Part shown: piece by piece, positions 15,276 to 23,546 of the stretch
Numbering within the stretch: the stretch's first letter is position 1
Layout of the letters: each line of letters begins with the position of its first letter
Notes under the pieces: generated by a model
Told to the model about the DNA's origin: nothing
Databases searched by the model: none
What the model saw: only the letters and a program-made list of their open reading frames with translations
Position numbers and translations under genes: made by a program
Assembly (NCBI GenBank): GCA_025455065.1
Contig: JALONG010000033.1
Coordinates: forward strand, 1-50,760
Direction of reading: 5' to 3'
Length of the DNA: 50,760 nucleotides
Origin: Candidatus Kapaibacterium sp.
GTDB lineage: Bacteria > Bacteroidota > Ignavibacteria > Kapaibacteriales > UBA4661

Positions 15276-16325
15276 ATGGCAAAACTTAATTTCGGCGGCG
15301 TGGAAGAAAACGTTATCACACGCGAAGAATTTCCTCTTGCAAAAGCGCAAGAAGTCTTAAAAAATGAAGTCGTCGCGGTGATTGGCTACGGCGTTCAGGG
15401 ACCGGGGCAGGCGCTCAATCAAAAAGACAACGGCATTAACGTCATTGTGGGACAGCGCCAAAACTCAAAATCGTGGGATAAAGCCGTTGCTGACGGTTTT
15501 GTACCGGGAAAAACGCTCTTCTCGCCCGAAGAAGCGGCAGAAAAAGGCACCATCATTTGCTATTTGCTCTCCGATGCAGCGCAAATTGCGATGTGGCCCA
15601 CCATCAAAAAACACCTCACCAAAGGCAAAGCGCTCTATTTCTCGCACGGCTTTGGCATTACCTACAAAGAGCAAACAGGCATCGTTCCGCCTGATGACGT
15701 AGATGTTATCTTGGTTGCGCCAAAAGGTTCGGGAACATCGCTTCGCCGCTTGTTTGTGGCAGGGCGCGGCTTAAATTCCAGCTTTGCGATTTTCCAAGAT
15801 GCCACCGGACGCGCTAAAGAACGCACGATTGCGCTTGGTATCGCCGTTGGTTCAGGATATTTATTCGAGACCGATTTCAAAAAAGAAGTCTATTCCGACC
15901 TCACGGGCGAGCGCGGAACGCTAATGGGCGCTATTCAAGGCATCTTCGAGGCACAATACAACGTGCTGCGCAAACGCGGTCATTCACCATCGGAGGCATT
16001 CAACGAAACCGTTGAAGAACTCACGCAAAGCCTTATGCCACTTGTTGCGGAAAACGGTATGGATTGGATGTATGCGAACTGCTCCACCACCGCACAGCGC
16101 GGCGCATTGGATTGGAAAAACAAATTCCGCGATGCCGTTGCGCCCGTGATGGAAGAACTCTACGAAAGTGTTGCCACAGGAAAAGAAGCAGCACGTTCTA
16201 TCGCAACCAACAGCCAGCCTGATTACCGCGAGAAGTTGGAAGCCGAACTCGCCGAATTGCGCGATTCTGAAATGTGGCGAGCCGGCGCAACGGTTCGCAG
16301 TTTGCGCCCTGAAAATAAGAAATAA
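15276..16325 (+). CDS. ilvC: Ketol-acid reductoisomerase
   Basis: Second step of the pathway: NAD(P)H-dependent isomerisation and reduction of acetohydroxy acids. At 349 residues it has the Rossmann loop VIGYGVQGPGQA near residue 35, CYLLSDAAQIAMW, FSHGFGI, VAPKGSGTSLRRLF, and the metal-binding C-terminal part (EVYSDLTGERGTLMGAIQG). The stretch GRGLNSSFAIFQDATGRAKER resembles the Bacteroidota/fungal-type enzymes rather than the short class I enzymes of many bacteria. Starts at ATG 15276. It ends the ilvB-ilvN-ilvC run and is followed by a hairpin. Confidence 0.95.
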   Translation: MAKLNFGGVEENVITREEFPLAKAQEVLKNEVVAVIGYGVQGPGQALNQKDNGINVIVGQRQNSKSWDKAVADGFVPGKTLFSPEEAAEKGTIICYLLSDAAQIAMWPTIKKHLTKGKALYFSHGFGITYKEQTGIVPPDDVDVILVAPKGSGTSLRRLFVAGRGLNSSFAIFQDATGRAKERTIALGIAVGSGYLFETDFKKEVYSDLTGERGTLMGAIQGIFEAQYNVLRKRGHSPSEAFNETVEELTQSLMPLVAENGMDWMYANCSTTAQRGALDWKNKFRDAVAPVMEELYESVATGKEAARSIATNSQPDYREKLEAELAELRDSEMWRAGATVRSLRPENKK

Positions 16326-16348
16326 CGAACATCTACCTCATACCAACT

Positions 16349-16392
16349 GCGAGAGTCTCAACTCCTACATTGTAGCAGGTTGAGGCTCTCGC
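16349..16392 (+). terminator. Hairpin after ilvC
   Basis: GCGAGAGTCTCAAC pairs with GTTGAGGCTCTCGC, a 14-bp stem that is complete if one U-G wobble in the plus-strand RNA is allowed. No clear T-run follows, so it may be a processing or stability hairpin rather than a classical terminator. A related hairpin occurs at 25857-25888. Confidence 0.55.
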
Positions 16393-16408
16393 TGTATCTA
16401 TCGCAACC

Positions 16409-17077
16409 ATGTACCTTCCTCCAAACAACACCATTACTGACGAAGCCGTCATCCACGATTTTGTGCGGCAACACGACTTTGCAACGCTCATCACGGCGGA
16501 TGCAGACGGAGTGCCGTTTGCGTCGCATATTCCGCTTACACTCCTCCAAAAGCCTGACGGTACTTGCATTTTACACGGGCATTTGGCACGAGCAAATATG
16601 CATTGGAAACTATTGGAACAAGGGCGTTCAACGCTGGCAATTTTTCACGGACCGCATACTTACGTCTCTCCACGCTGGTATAACCACGAAAACGTTCCGA
16701 CGTGGAATTATCAAGTCGTTCATGCTTACTGCAAACCCCGCATCAACACTGACCTCAAGGCACTTCAAGAAAATGTTACGCATTTGACGGAACTCTACGA
16801 ACACGAGACGGGTTATAGCGTTGGCGGGCTTTCGCCAAAACTTTTGGGTGCGGAACTGCGTGGTATTGTCGGCATAGAACTAGCAGTAGAGCGCTTTGAA
16901 GCAAAATTCAAGCTCAGCCAAAATCGTGATGCCGAAAGTCATGCAAACATAATCCATGAACTGCGTTCAAACGGAAGCGAAAACGGTGCGGCAATCGCGG
17001 CGGCAATGGAAGCACACACGCCGCATACAACCTCGTTGCAGACAACGTTGTTGCAGAAGGATATTCCCAAGATTTGA
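16409..17077 (+). CDS. PaiB-like FMN-binding split-barrel protein
   Basis: A 222-residue protein of the PaiB family, annotated in Bacillus as a negative regulator of protease and sporulation genes and structurally an FMN-binding split barrel. Family marks are MYLPPNN at the start, FATLITADADGVPFASHIPL, the characteristic FHGPHTYVSPRWY, the VPTWNYQVVHAYC motif, and KFKLSQNR near the C-terminus. Full length. It starts 17 bp after the ilvC hairpin and precedes a DUF1338 gene by 63 bp. Whether it regulates transcription or handles flavin here is unknown. Confidence 0.9.
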   Translation: MYLPPNNTITDEAVIHDFVRQHDFATLITADADGVPFASHIPLTLLQKPDGTCILHGHLARANMHWKLLEQGRSTLAIFHGPHTYVSPRWYNHENVPTWNYQVVHAYCKPRINTDLKALQENVTHLTELYEHETGYSVGGLSPKLLGAELRGIVGIELAVERFEAKFKLSQNRDAESHANIIHELRSNGSENGAAIAAAMEAHTPHTTSLQTTLLQKDIPKI

Positions 17078-17140
17078 CGTATATTCGCACTTGTTTTGTT
17101 CGATGACAACTCACATTCCCCTCATCTTTTTCAAACACCA

Positions 17141-18058
17141 ATGACTGCAACAACAACTCAACATCAAGCGCTGGACGTGGTGCTGGACGGGCTGATGCGC
17201 CGTTACAAAGAGCGTGTTCCCGACGTACAAGGCGTTATCAACGCAATGGTCAAAGAAGGCATCATCAAAAGCGGCGATGAGATTGAAAACGACCACATTG
17301 CTTTCCGCACCATGGGCGTTCCACAACTTGGCATCAAATCCTTTGAGAAAATTTTCTTGCATTTGGGCTACCAAAAACGCGACGCATATTTTTTCGCAGC
17401 GAAAAAACTGGATGCCTACTGGTATTCTCCACCGTCGCCGGAATACCCGCGTATATTCGTGAGCGAACTGCGCATCAAGGATTTATCGGAAGCGGCACAA
17501 GCAATTATCACCTCCTACACCGATGAAGTCAAAAGCGACCCCGTTGATGCCATCAACCTCGACAACGGCGCGGAAATTGATGCGTTTTTGCATCGTCCGC
17601 TTTGGCGTACACCTTCGTACGCTGATTTTGCCGAACTTGGTAAAGAAAGTGAATATGCGGCATGGGTGATTTACAATCGGTATTATCTGAATCATTTCAC
17701 CGTTACGATTCACAATCTGCCCGATGGGTACAATACCATTCACGATTTTAATGCTTTCTTGGAACGAAGCGGTTTCAAATTGAATGATTCCGGCGGCAAA
17801 GCAAAAGCCAGCCCTGACGGAAAACTTATCCAAAGTTCGACGGTGGCGGAAATGATTGAAGCAGAATTTGCCGATGGAGAAAAGCACCACATTTCCGGCT
17901 CCTACGTGGAATTTGCCGAGCGCCGCCCCTTGGACGAGTTTGCGCGTATTCCCTACACACAGCTTAAACGCGAACAGCGCCGCGAAGGGTTTGAAGCCGC
18001 CAATGCGGATAAAATCTTTGAAAGCACGTATTCGAGCCAGACAGGGAAGAGGAACTAA
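17141..18058 (+). CDS. DUF1338 / HglS-type 2-oxoadipate dioxygenase-like protein
   Basis: A 305-residue metalloenzyme-like protein of the DUF1338 family, whose characterised member HglS converts 2-oxoadipate to 2-hydroxyglutarate in lysine catabolism. Candidate metal ligands lie in NDHIAFRTMG (~residue 50), in YLNHFTVTIH and in GSYVEFAERR. The ATG at 17141 is preferred over a TTG at 17096. A TATATTCG element at 17080-17087 upstream resembles the genome's promoter motif. Substrate is inferred from the family only. Confidence 0.88.
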   Translation: MTATTTQHQALDVVLDGLMRRYKERVPDVQGVINAMVKEGIIKSGDEIENDHIAFRTMGVPQLGIKSFEKIFLHLGYQKRDAYFFAAKKLDAYWYSPPSPEYPRIFVSELRIKDLSEAAQAIITSYTDEVKSDPVDAINLDNGAEIDAFLHRPLWRTPSYADFAELGKESEYAAWVIYNRYYLNHFTVTIHNLPDGYNTIHDFNAFLERSGFKLNDSGGKAKASPDGKLIQSSTVAEMIEAEFADGEKHHISGSYVEFAERRPLDEFARIPYTQLKREQRREGFEAANADKIFESTYSSQTGKRN

Positions 18059-18086
18059 AGAAAGCAATGTTCGTGGCTCACTGAAC

Positions 18087-18132
18087 CACTCTGCACTGAA
18101 AGTGCAGAGGGTTTGATTGGGACTGAAAGTCC
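18087..18132. repeat. Pair of short palindromes with ACTGAAAGT cores
   Basis: CTCTGCACT-GAA-AGTGCAGAG and GGACT-GAA-AGTCC lie back to back and share the same GAA loop. They could fold in RNA from the plus-strand gene that ends just before. A dispersed repeat is possible but no second copy is in the window. Confidence 0.5.
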
Positions 18133-18289
18133 TTGTTGGATTTCAGTCAAAGAACAGAACGCTCTATTGCCATCTGCAAACGAGCTACATTTTTGCCTGC
18201 AACTCAATATATATGCAACCTGTGGAACATTTGTAGAAACTAAAGTCTTGGGCTAAAGCCCATAGTTTTGACTAAAGTTTGAGACCAAT

Positions 18290-18326
18290 AAAAAAGCCCC
18301 CTACTTTTTAAGTAAGGGGCTTTTTC
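18290..18326. terminator. Bidirectional terminator between DUF1338 and susD
   Basis: AAAAAGCCCCCTACTT pairs with AAGTAAGGGGCTTTTT with one mismatch, giving A- and T-tracts on both sides. It lies between converging genes and can end transcripts from both. Confidence 0.8.
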
Positions 18327-18346
18327 ATTTGATGTATTGACTAGTT

Positions 18347-18448
18347 ATACCAAATTGAGTTAATAATTGTGCATTTGAATAACTTCAACGCTAGTAAATA
18401 ATGGGCTTAAGCACCTTATTATGCACACACATCAACTTAAATTGGTAT
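18347..18448. mobile_element. Short terminal-inverted-repeat (MITE-like) element
   Basis: About 102 bp bounded by ATACCAAATTGAGTTAATAA (left) and the complement of ATACCAATTTAAGTTGATGT (right); the terminal 28 bases of each side are related. Both termini abut TTA. The left terminus recurs with 26 of 28 matches at 50665-50692. It encodes nothing and ends 10 bp after the susD stop. Confidence 0.65.
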
Positions 18449-18458
18449 TAAGCCAAAT

Positions 18459-19769
18459 TTATTGTAAGTTTTTATTGGTATTACGTTCAGGGAAGCCAAT
18501 AGGCAAAAAGCGCCAAGTATTTGGAGTTGTGATGTGCCAACGATTAAAACGACGTTGGTCTATCAAACGCATACCCGTCGCAAAAAGCTGTTTGTCGCGC
18601 TCAACATACACTATATCCAGGGTAGCTTCTGTTAGTGGACGCAAGTTATGGAAGGTGCGAACATTGTTGATATTTGTGAGCGCACTTGCTGTCTCGTTTG
18701 CACGCACAGCAGTTTCAGCAAGCATCAACTCATTTTCTTGCCATGTGATAAACGGCATTGGTGAGTCTTGATTCGGGAAACGACCTTGAATGAAGAATGT
18801 CAATCCCATGTTCGTAATAGGTCCATGTAAGAGCAAGCGACGTGATGCGAGAGAAGTGTTAAAATCGGACTCAGTGCCAGTATAGATAATAGCGGCACCT
18901 TGCGCACGAGCAGGGAATAAACGTCCTTCTAACGAATCTTGAGCAATGTATTGCGCAAAACGTGGATCGGGATATAACTGCGCACGATTGCGTCCGCCGT
19001 CGAAGAACCACTGATTGCTGATGGTGGTGCCAAGGTCATACAACGCCGTGAGCGGAGCATCTCCACGACGCAAGCCGTTTTGAGCAGCCGCACGTGCTTG
19101 CGGATAGCGCCCAGCAGCAAGTTCGACCTTAGCGATGATACTATTGGCCGTACGGCGTTGCAAATCGGTGGAGGCATTCGCAAGGGCAGTTTGGAGTCTT
19201 TGTACAGCTTGCGCATACATATCCGCTGATGGTATAAATGGTCCACCGGCAATCACACCACCGCCGCGATTAGGCTCTAATCCGAAGTAGGCTGCGTACC
19301 AAAACCGAACAATACCACCATATAAATTTGCGGTATAGAGTGCAGCAGATTTAGCAGCGGGCGAAGAAAATGTAATTTTCTCGGCACGTTCGGCAAAATT
19401 ATCTGCTGTAAAACTCATATTGCCTAAAAGTGCCCACAGACCATTAACTGAATTATTATCAAGCTGAATAATCCCGCTATTGACCTCATCGAATGTCGGA
19501 AAAGTAGCGTTTGGGACACGCGTATCGAACAAGAACTCATCTGAGAGCGCACCGGACAGCGAGGTCGCCTGAGCATAGCAAAGTGAAAACTGACGCTGTA
19601 CACCATTCGACAGAAATTGTACTTGTGATTCGTTGTTGAGTTGGTCATCCGTGATTAGGTCTATTGGTCTTGCAATGCTTTGCGCATATTCGGCACAGGA
19701 ATTAACACCAAGTATTCCGGCAGTCGCAACGCTCAGGACAAGCAGATACTTTTTCATGAACTTTTTCAT
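18459..19769 (-). CDS. SusD/RagB-family outer-membrane lipoprotein
   Basis: Surface lipoprotein that caps a SusC-type transporter and helps capture ligand. At 436 residues it begins with a signal peptide and lipid-attachment cysteine (LGVNSC, Cys25), continues with helical TPR-like repeats (ADMYAQAVQRLQTALANAS; NSIIAKVELAAGRYPQA), and ends with the family's typical sequence (INNVRTFHNL, then ELMLAETAVRAN earlier, and FLPIGFPERNTN). Slightly shorter than many SusD proteins. It lies 37 bp after the SusC gene on the same strand, so the two form an operon. The substrate is unknown: no glycosidase or peptidase is adjacent. Confidence 0.92.
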   Translation of the reverse strand: MKKFMKKYLLVLSVATAGILGVNSCAEYAQSIARPIDLITDDQLNNESQVQFLSNGVQRQFSLCYAQATSLSGALSDEFLFDTRVPNATFPTFDEVNSGIIQLDNNSVNGLWALLGNMSFTADNFAERAEKITFSSPAAKSAALYTANLYGGIVRFWYAAYFGLEPNRGGGVIAGGPFIPSADMYAQAVQRLQTALANASTDLQRRTANSIIAKVELAAGRYPQARAAAQNGLRRGDAPLTALYDLGTTISNQWFFDGGRNRAQLYPDPRFAQYIAQDSLEGRLFPARAQGAAIIYTGTESDFNTSLASRRLLLHGPITNMGLTFFIQGRFPNQDSPMPFITWQENELMLAETAVRANETASALTNINNVRTFHNLRPLTEATLDIVYVERDKQLFATGMRLIDQRRFNRWHITTPNTWRFLPIGFPERNTNKNLQ

Positions 19770-19806
19770 AATTTTTCTGAAAGAGTAGAGTGAGAAGATT
19801 CGTGGA

Positions 19807-22800
19807 TTAAAAACCGACGCTTACGATAAAATTATACACTCGGGCTTGCATAAGCGTGAAAAAATCTTGGGATGCGTTCAATTGTTGTGCGACTGTGGTT
19901 CCATTGATAGCGTTGATTTCCACCTCCGGACCACTGTAGTTTGTAAAAAGCATAAAGTTATTACTCGTTGCGGTAAAGGAGAGATTTTTGATGTTTCCGC
20001 CCGTCAGGTCATTGAATAGCCGTGTCGCGTTCCAGCGCAAACTAATCTCCCGAATACGAAGCCAGTTGGCAGGCTCGGCAAAATTATTCACACGTAAACT
20101 CGCAACCCGTGGATCAAGATTCAAGAATGCTTGTGCAGCACGGCGATACTCTTCCGTTCCCGGCGTGAGAACATCCACACCCGGAACACGACCGACAGTT
20201 AGAGCGCCTGCCTGACCGGGAAGTCCTTGCGCTCCCTGACCACGCTCTTGCGCAGCGAGAGCATTTGTTGGATGAACACCCGCACCAAAAATACCAAGTT
20301 GGGTTGCAAGCCGATTAAACGTAGGATCGTTGAAATTTGCAACGCCTGCCCCAAACTGACGAGTGCCGTTATACACATATCCACCCATAGCGTATTCTGC
20401 CAAAGCATAAATTGTGAAATCACGTAAAAAGCGGAACTCAAGCGAGAAGGAGCCAGTATAGAGTGGTACGGACGAACCAATTGAATACCCTACAACATTG
20501 CCCTGGGGAGTGCGTATAACACCTGTTGTATCAATTTCAATACCTACACGCGGTTGATTAAGCCAATCGTAATAACCATTAGGTTGCAAACGAGGCTGTA
20601 TAGGACGTAATCCCATAAACTGTCCTCGGCGTTGTCCGGGAATTAGAAAACCATAGTTGAAGCTGTCGCTCAAGAATGCTGGGCCACCTGCTTCAAAACC
20701 CAAACTTTGCACTTGATTATCGGCATAATTAAAGATAAATTTTAGATCCAGCGAGTAGTCCGCCGTTTGAATTGGGCGTGCGTAAAACATAGACTCAAAA
20801 CCCCAACCATTAATACTTGCAATGTTCGAGGGTTGATTACCAAGACCGGTTGAGGGGGGACGAGGAAGATTGATAAGTGACTGCCGAGAGTTGGAGATGT
20901 AGTAGGTCGCCTCGAAACCGTAGGCGTTATCAAATTCCATTTCCAAGCCAAGCTCCAGTTCCTGCGTGCGTTCCGGCTGAATAGCTGTATTGCCAGCAAT
21001 GCTGCGCGTAGCGCCTGCGCCATATGGTGAGGTTCCAGCTGTCCAAAGCAGAGCCTGACCATCGGCAAAACCCGGTAAACGACCATTTTCGCCGTAGGCA
21101 ACACGAACTTTTGCAAGATTAATAACTTCAGGTAGAAACCCAAGTTTATCAAGGCGTGCTGCGCCGCTTGCCGCAGGATAGAAGATACTGGGAGCGTCCA
21201 CGCCATATGATGAAGCGTAATCCTGACGAACCGCACCCGTCAGGAAAAAGGTTTGGTTGATATCGAAGTTTTGAGAAACAAACCAACCGGCATTACGGAT
21301 ATTGAACAGACCTTCCGATACGACGCGTGTAGTAGCAAGGCCCGCACCTACATCACGGATAAGTTCGGTGGGAAATTGTTGGGCTTGGGACTCGACTGAG
21401 CGAGAGAACTCATTCCATGCCTGACCGCCAACGGTTGTGGTAGCTTTAATAGATTCACCGAGATTGTACTGATAGGCAGCGTTGAGGTCAAAGTTGAGGC
21501 GCTCAGCAGAAAATGCAAAAATACCTCGCAAGCCTCGCGTAACTCCCGGATATATCCTATTTGCAGGCGCAAAGATAGTATTATTACTATTCCGTACATC
21601 ATAACCTACCACACCTGATAAACTAAACCCAGGAAGAAATGACGGAGCGTAACGAATATCTACCGAACCAGTGAATCGTTGTGTACGGAAAGAATTTTCA
21701 CGTTCTGCTATAGCTGCGCTATCAATGCCACCATACACGCTACGACCACCTAGCACAGGATCGGTAAAACCATTAGGGGTAGAAAGTGTCATCGCTCCGG
21801 CTGCACCGGCAGGAGGCGCGAATGGGGACCGTCCACGAGTGTTAAACTGCCAGCCATTGAGATTATTATCATTTTGAGGGCGGTCAATCGTGTTATCTAC
21901 AAAATTTGCACTCGCGGAAATTTTGAAATCTTTTGAAGTCACAGCTTCCAAATTCAGCCGTACGGACTGACGTGCAAGTGAATTTTGGATAACAAAACCC
22001 TGCTCGGCGCGGTTTTCATAACCAACGTAGTAATTAAAAATACCGGAATTACCTTGTAAATTGATACCATGCTGTTGTACCGGACCGCGTCGAAAAATTG
22101 CGTTTGCTTCGCGCCACGACTCTATTTCGTTCTGCGTAAAGTTGCGATGATTTTCGTTCCAACCGAAAATACCTTGATAGCCGATAGTAATTTGGTCTTG
22201 CTCACCACCTCTACCACGCTTAGTTTTGATAAGCACTATGCCATTTTGACCTTGCGGACCGTATAGCGCAGTTGCAGCAGGCCCTTTTAGAATTTCAATA
22301 TCTTGAATATCGGCGGGGTTCAAATCTGCGAGTGCGCTCACTTCTTGACCGCCTGTACCGAAGCCAGCAACGTTACCGGAAGCGACACGCACACCGTCAA
22401 TAAAAACGGTGGGACTGCCACCCAAAAGACCTGCACCGGCACGTACATTAAAGCGTAACCCGCCACCTACTTGACCTGAAGCCGGAGTAATCGTAACACC
22501 GGCAACCTTACCTTGCAAAAGCTGCCCTGCTGAGGTGTAGCCAACTTTGTCGGTAAGTTCGGAGGCATTAACGCGGGAAACGGCAACTTCGGCAACCGAT
22601 TTCTGTGTCCGGGAAGCAACACCTGTTACGACAACTTCGTCCAAACCGCGTACGTCAAGAATTAGTTGGAAGTTCAAATCAACGCTCGCCGCACCTGCAT
22701 CAACAGTGAGCGACTGTGCGGCTGTTTTGTAGCCAACGTAGCTTACCTCAACGGAATATTTGCCTGCCGGTACGTTTTTAACTTCGTACTCGCCATTTTT

Positions 22801-22983
22801 GCCGGCAATTTTTCCGTACTTTGTTGCCGGATTACTCAGTGCAGTCAATGTGACACGTGCACCTTGCAAACCGTCGCCATTTTTTTTGTCTGTAACTTTC
22901 CCTTTGACCGTCGCATTTTGCGCCATTACAACGCCAAACGAGCCAACCAGCAAAGCCAGAACCAGAAGTATCTTGTTTCTCAT
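19807..22983 (-). CDS. SusC/RagA-family TonB-linked outer-membrane transporter
   Basis: A 1058-residue TonB-dependent transporter. Residues 1-22 are a signal peptide ending VMAQ; ~25-110 form the carboxypeptidase-regulatory-like domain (TVKGKVTDKKNGDGLQGARV); DEVVVTGVASRTQKSVAEV starts the plug domain; YGPQGQNGIVLIKTKRG closes the plug; the rest is a 22-strand barrel ending VYNFIVSVGF with a terminal phenylalanine as required for BAM insertion. Energy would come from the ExbB/ExbD/TonB system at 45152-48078. It is paired with the downstream SusD. No sigma/anti-sigma genes are next to it. Confidence 0.95.
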   Translation of the reverse strand: MRNKILLVLALLVGSFGVVMAQNATVKGKVTDKKNGDGLQGARVTLTALSNPATKYGKIAGKNGEYEVKNVPAGKYSVEVSYVGYKTAAQSLTVDAGAASVDLNFQLILDVRGLDEVVVTGVASRTQKSVAEVAVSRVNASELTDKVGYTSAGQLLQGKVAGVTITPASGQVGGGLRFNVRAGAGLLGGSPTVFIDGVRVASGNVAGFGTGGQEVSALADLNPADIQDIEILKGPAATALYGPQGQNGIVLIKTKRGRGGEQDQITIGYQGIFGWNENHRNFTQNEIESWREANAIFRRGPVQQHGINLQGNSGIFNYYVGYENRAEQGFVIQNSLARQSVRLNLEAVTSKDFKISASANFVDNTIDRPQNDNNLNGWQFNTRGRSPFAPPAGAAGAMTLSTPNGFTDPVLGGRSVYGGIDSAAIAERENSFRTQRFTGSVDIRYAPSFLPGFSLSGVVGYDVRNSNNTIFAPANRIYPGVTRGLRGIFAFSAERLNFDLNAAYQYNLGESIKATTTVGGQAWNEFSRSVESQAQQFPTELIRDVGAGLATTRVVSEGLFNIRNAGWFVSQNFDINQTFFLTGAVRQDYASSYGVDAPSIFYPAASGAARLDKLGFLPEVINLAKVRVAYGENGRLPGFADGQALLWTAGTSPYGAGATRSIAGNTAIQPERTQELELGLEMEFDNAYGFEATYYISNSRQSLINLPRPPSTGLGNQPSNIASINGWGFESMFYARPIQTADYSLDLKFIFNYADNQVQSLGFEAGGPAFLSDSFNYGFLIPGQRRGQFMGLRPIQPRLQPNGYYDWLNQPRVGIEIDTTGVIRTPQGNVVGYSIGSSVPLYTGSFSLEFRFLRDFTIYALAEYAMGGYVYNGTRQFGAGVANFNDPTFNRLATQLGIFGAGVHPTNALAAQERGQGAQGLPGQAGALTVGRVPGVDVLTPGTEEYRRAAQAFLNLDPRVASLRVNNFAEPANWLRIREISLRWNATRLFNDLTGGNIKNLSFTATSNNFMLFTNYSGPEVEINAINGTTVAQQLNASQDFFTLMQARVYNFIVSVGF

Positions 22984-23546
22984 AACGCTTTGATGAAAAC
23001 AATAAGAAAAAATGAATTAGGGGATTATATGATCTTGTATCAATCTGTGTGGATTCAAGCCCTGAAATTGCGGAATCGAAGCGAACATAAAGGAGCATGG
23101 GAAAACGTGTGATGATTGGTGATTTTCCCTGTTGTTGTAACGATGCTCAAGTACCTTGTGCTGCAAAGCAGTGTGCTAAAAAATGTTCAAAATGATTTAA
23201 CAAGAATTGACAAATCATTAACATTTTTTAACACGGACAGTTAAATTACCAAGATATTGTATCAAAGTCAAATTTTTACAGCATTCTTGATGAGGAAATC
23301 AGCACCAATACAGAAAAATCCGTAGTTTCTGCACCACAAAACTCTTCACCATCTTTTTTGCTGCGATTTTTCGGACTTTTTTGTATTTTTGTTGTTCTGC
23401 GACATCAATACCATGTTGCGTATCGCTGCGCTCAATTTTCTCCCGTCCTGTCCCGCATGAACCATTCTGCTACGCCGTATAACGCAGTTCCTCTGTGCGC
23501 CTGATTTCAAGGCGTTCTTTTTGTTTCACTCATTCATTTTCGCTCT
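22984..23546. other. Divergent intergenic region, susC / porZ
   Basis: 563 bp, AT-rich, with no supported gene. It separates the divergent SusC and PorZ-like genes and should hold promoters for both. The only element I can point to is the TTTG ... TATTTTTG pair at 23357-23391. Scattered T-runs around 23220-23275 have no clear structure. Confidence 0.5.
23357..23391 (+). promoter_or_regulatory. Candidate Bacteroidota-type promoter for the PorZ-like gene
   Basis: TTTG at 23357-23360 and TATTTTTG at 23384-23391 match the -33 (TTTG) and -7 (TAnnTTTG) elements described for Bacteroidota, with a spacing of 23 bases, slightly longer than usual. The start codon is about 155 bp downstream. Confidence 0.4.

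Larger units (their letters stand above)
18059..18458. other. Repeat-filled gap between convergent genes
   Basis: No gene. It holds small palindromes at 18087-18132 (CTCTGCACTGAAAGTGCAGAG and GGACTGAAAGTCC type) and 18247-18263 (TGGGCTAAAGCCCA), a terminator at 18290-18326 and a short inverted-repeat element at 18347-18448. Confidence 0.6.
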
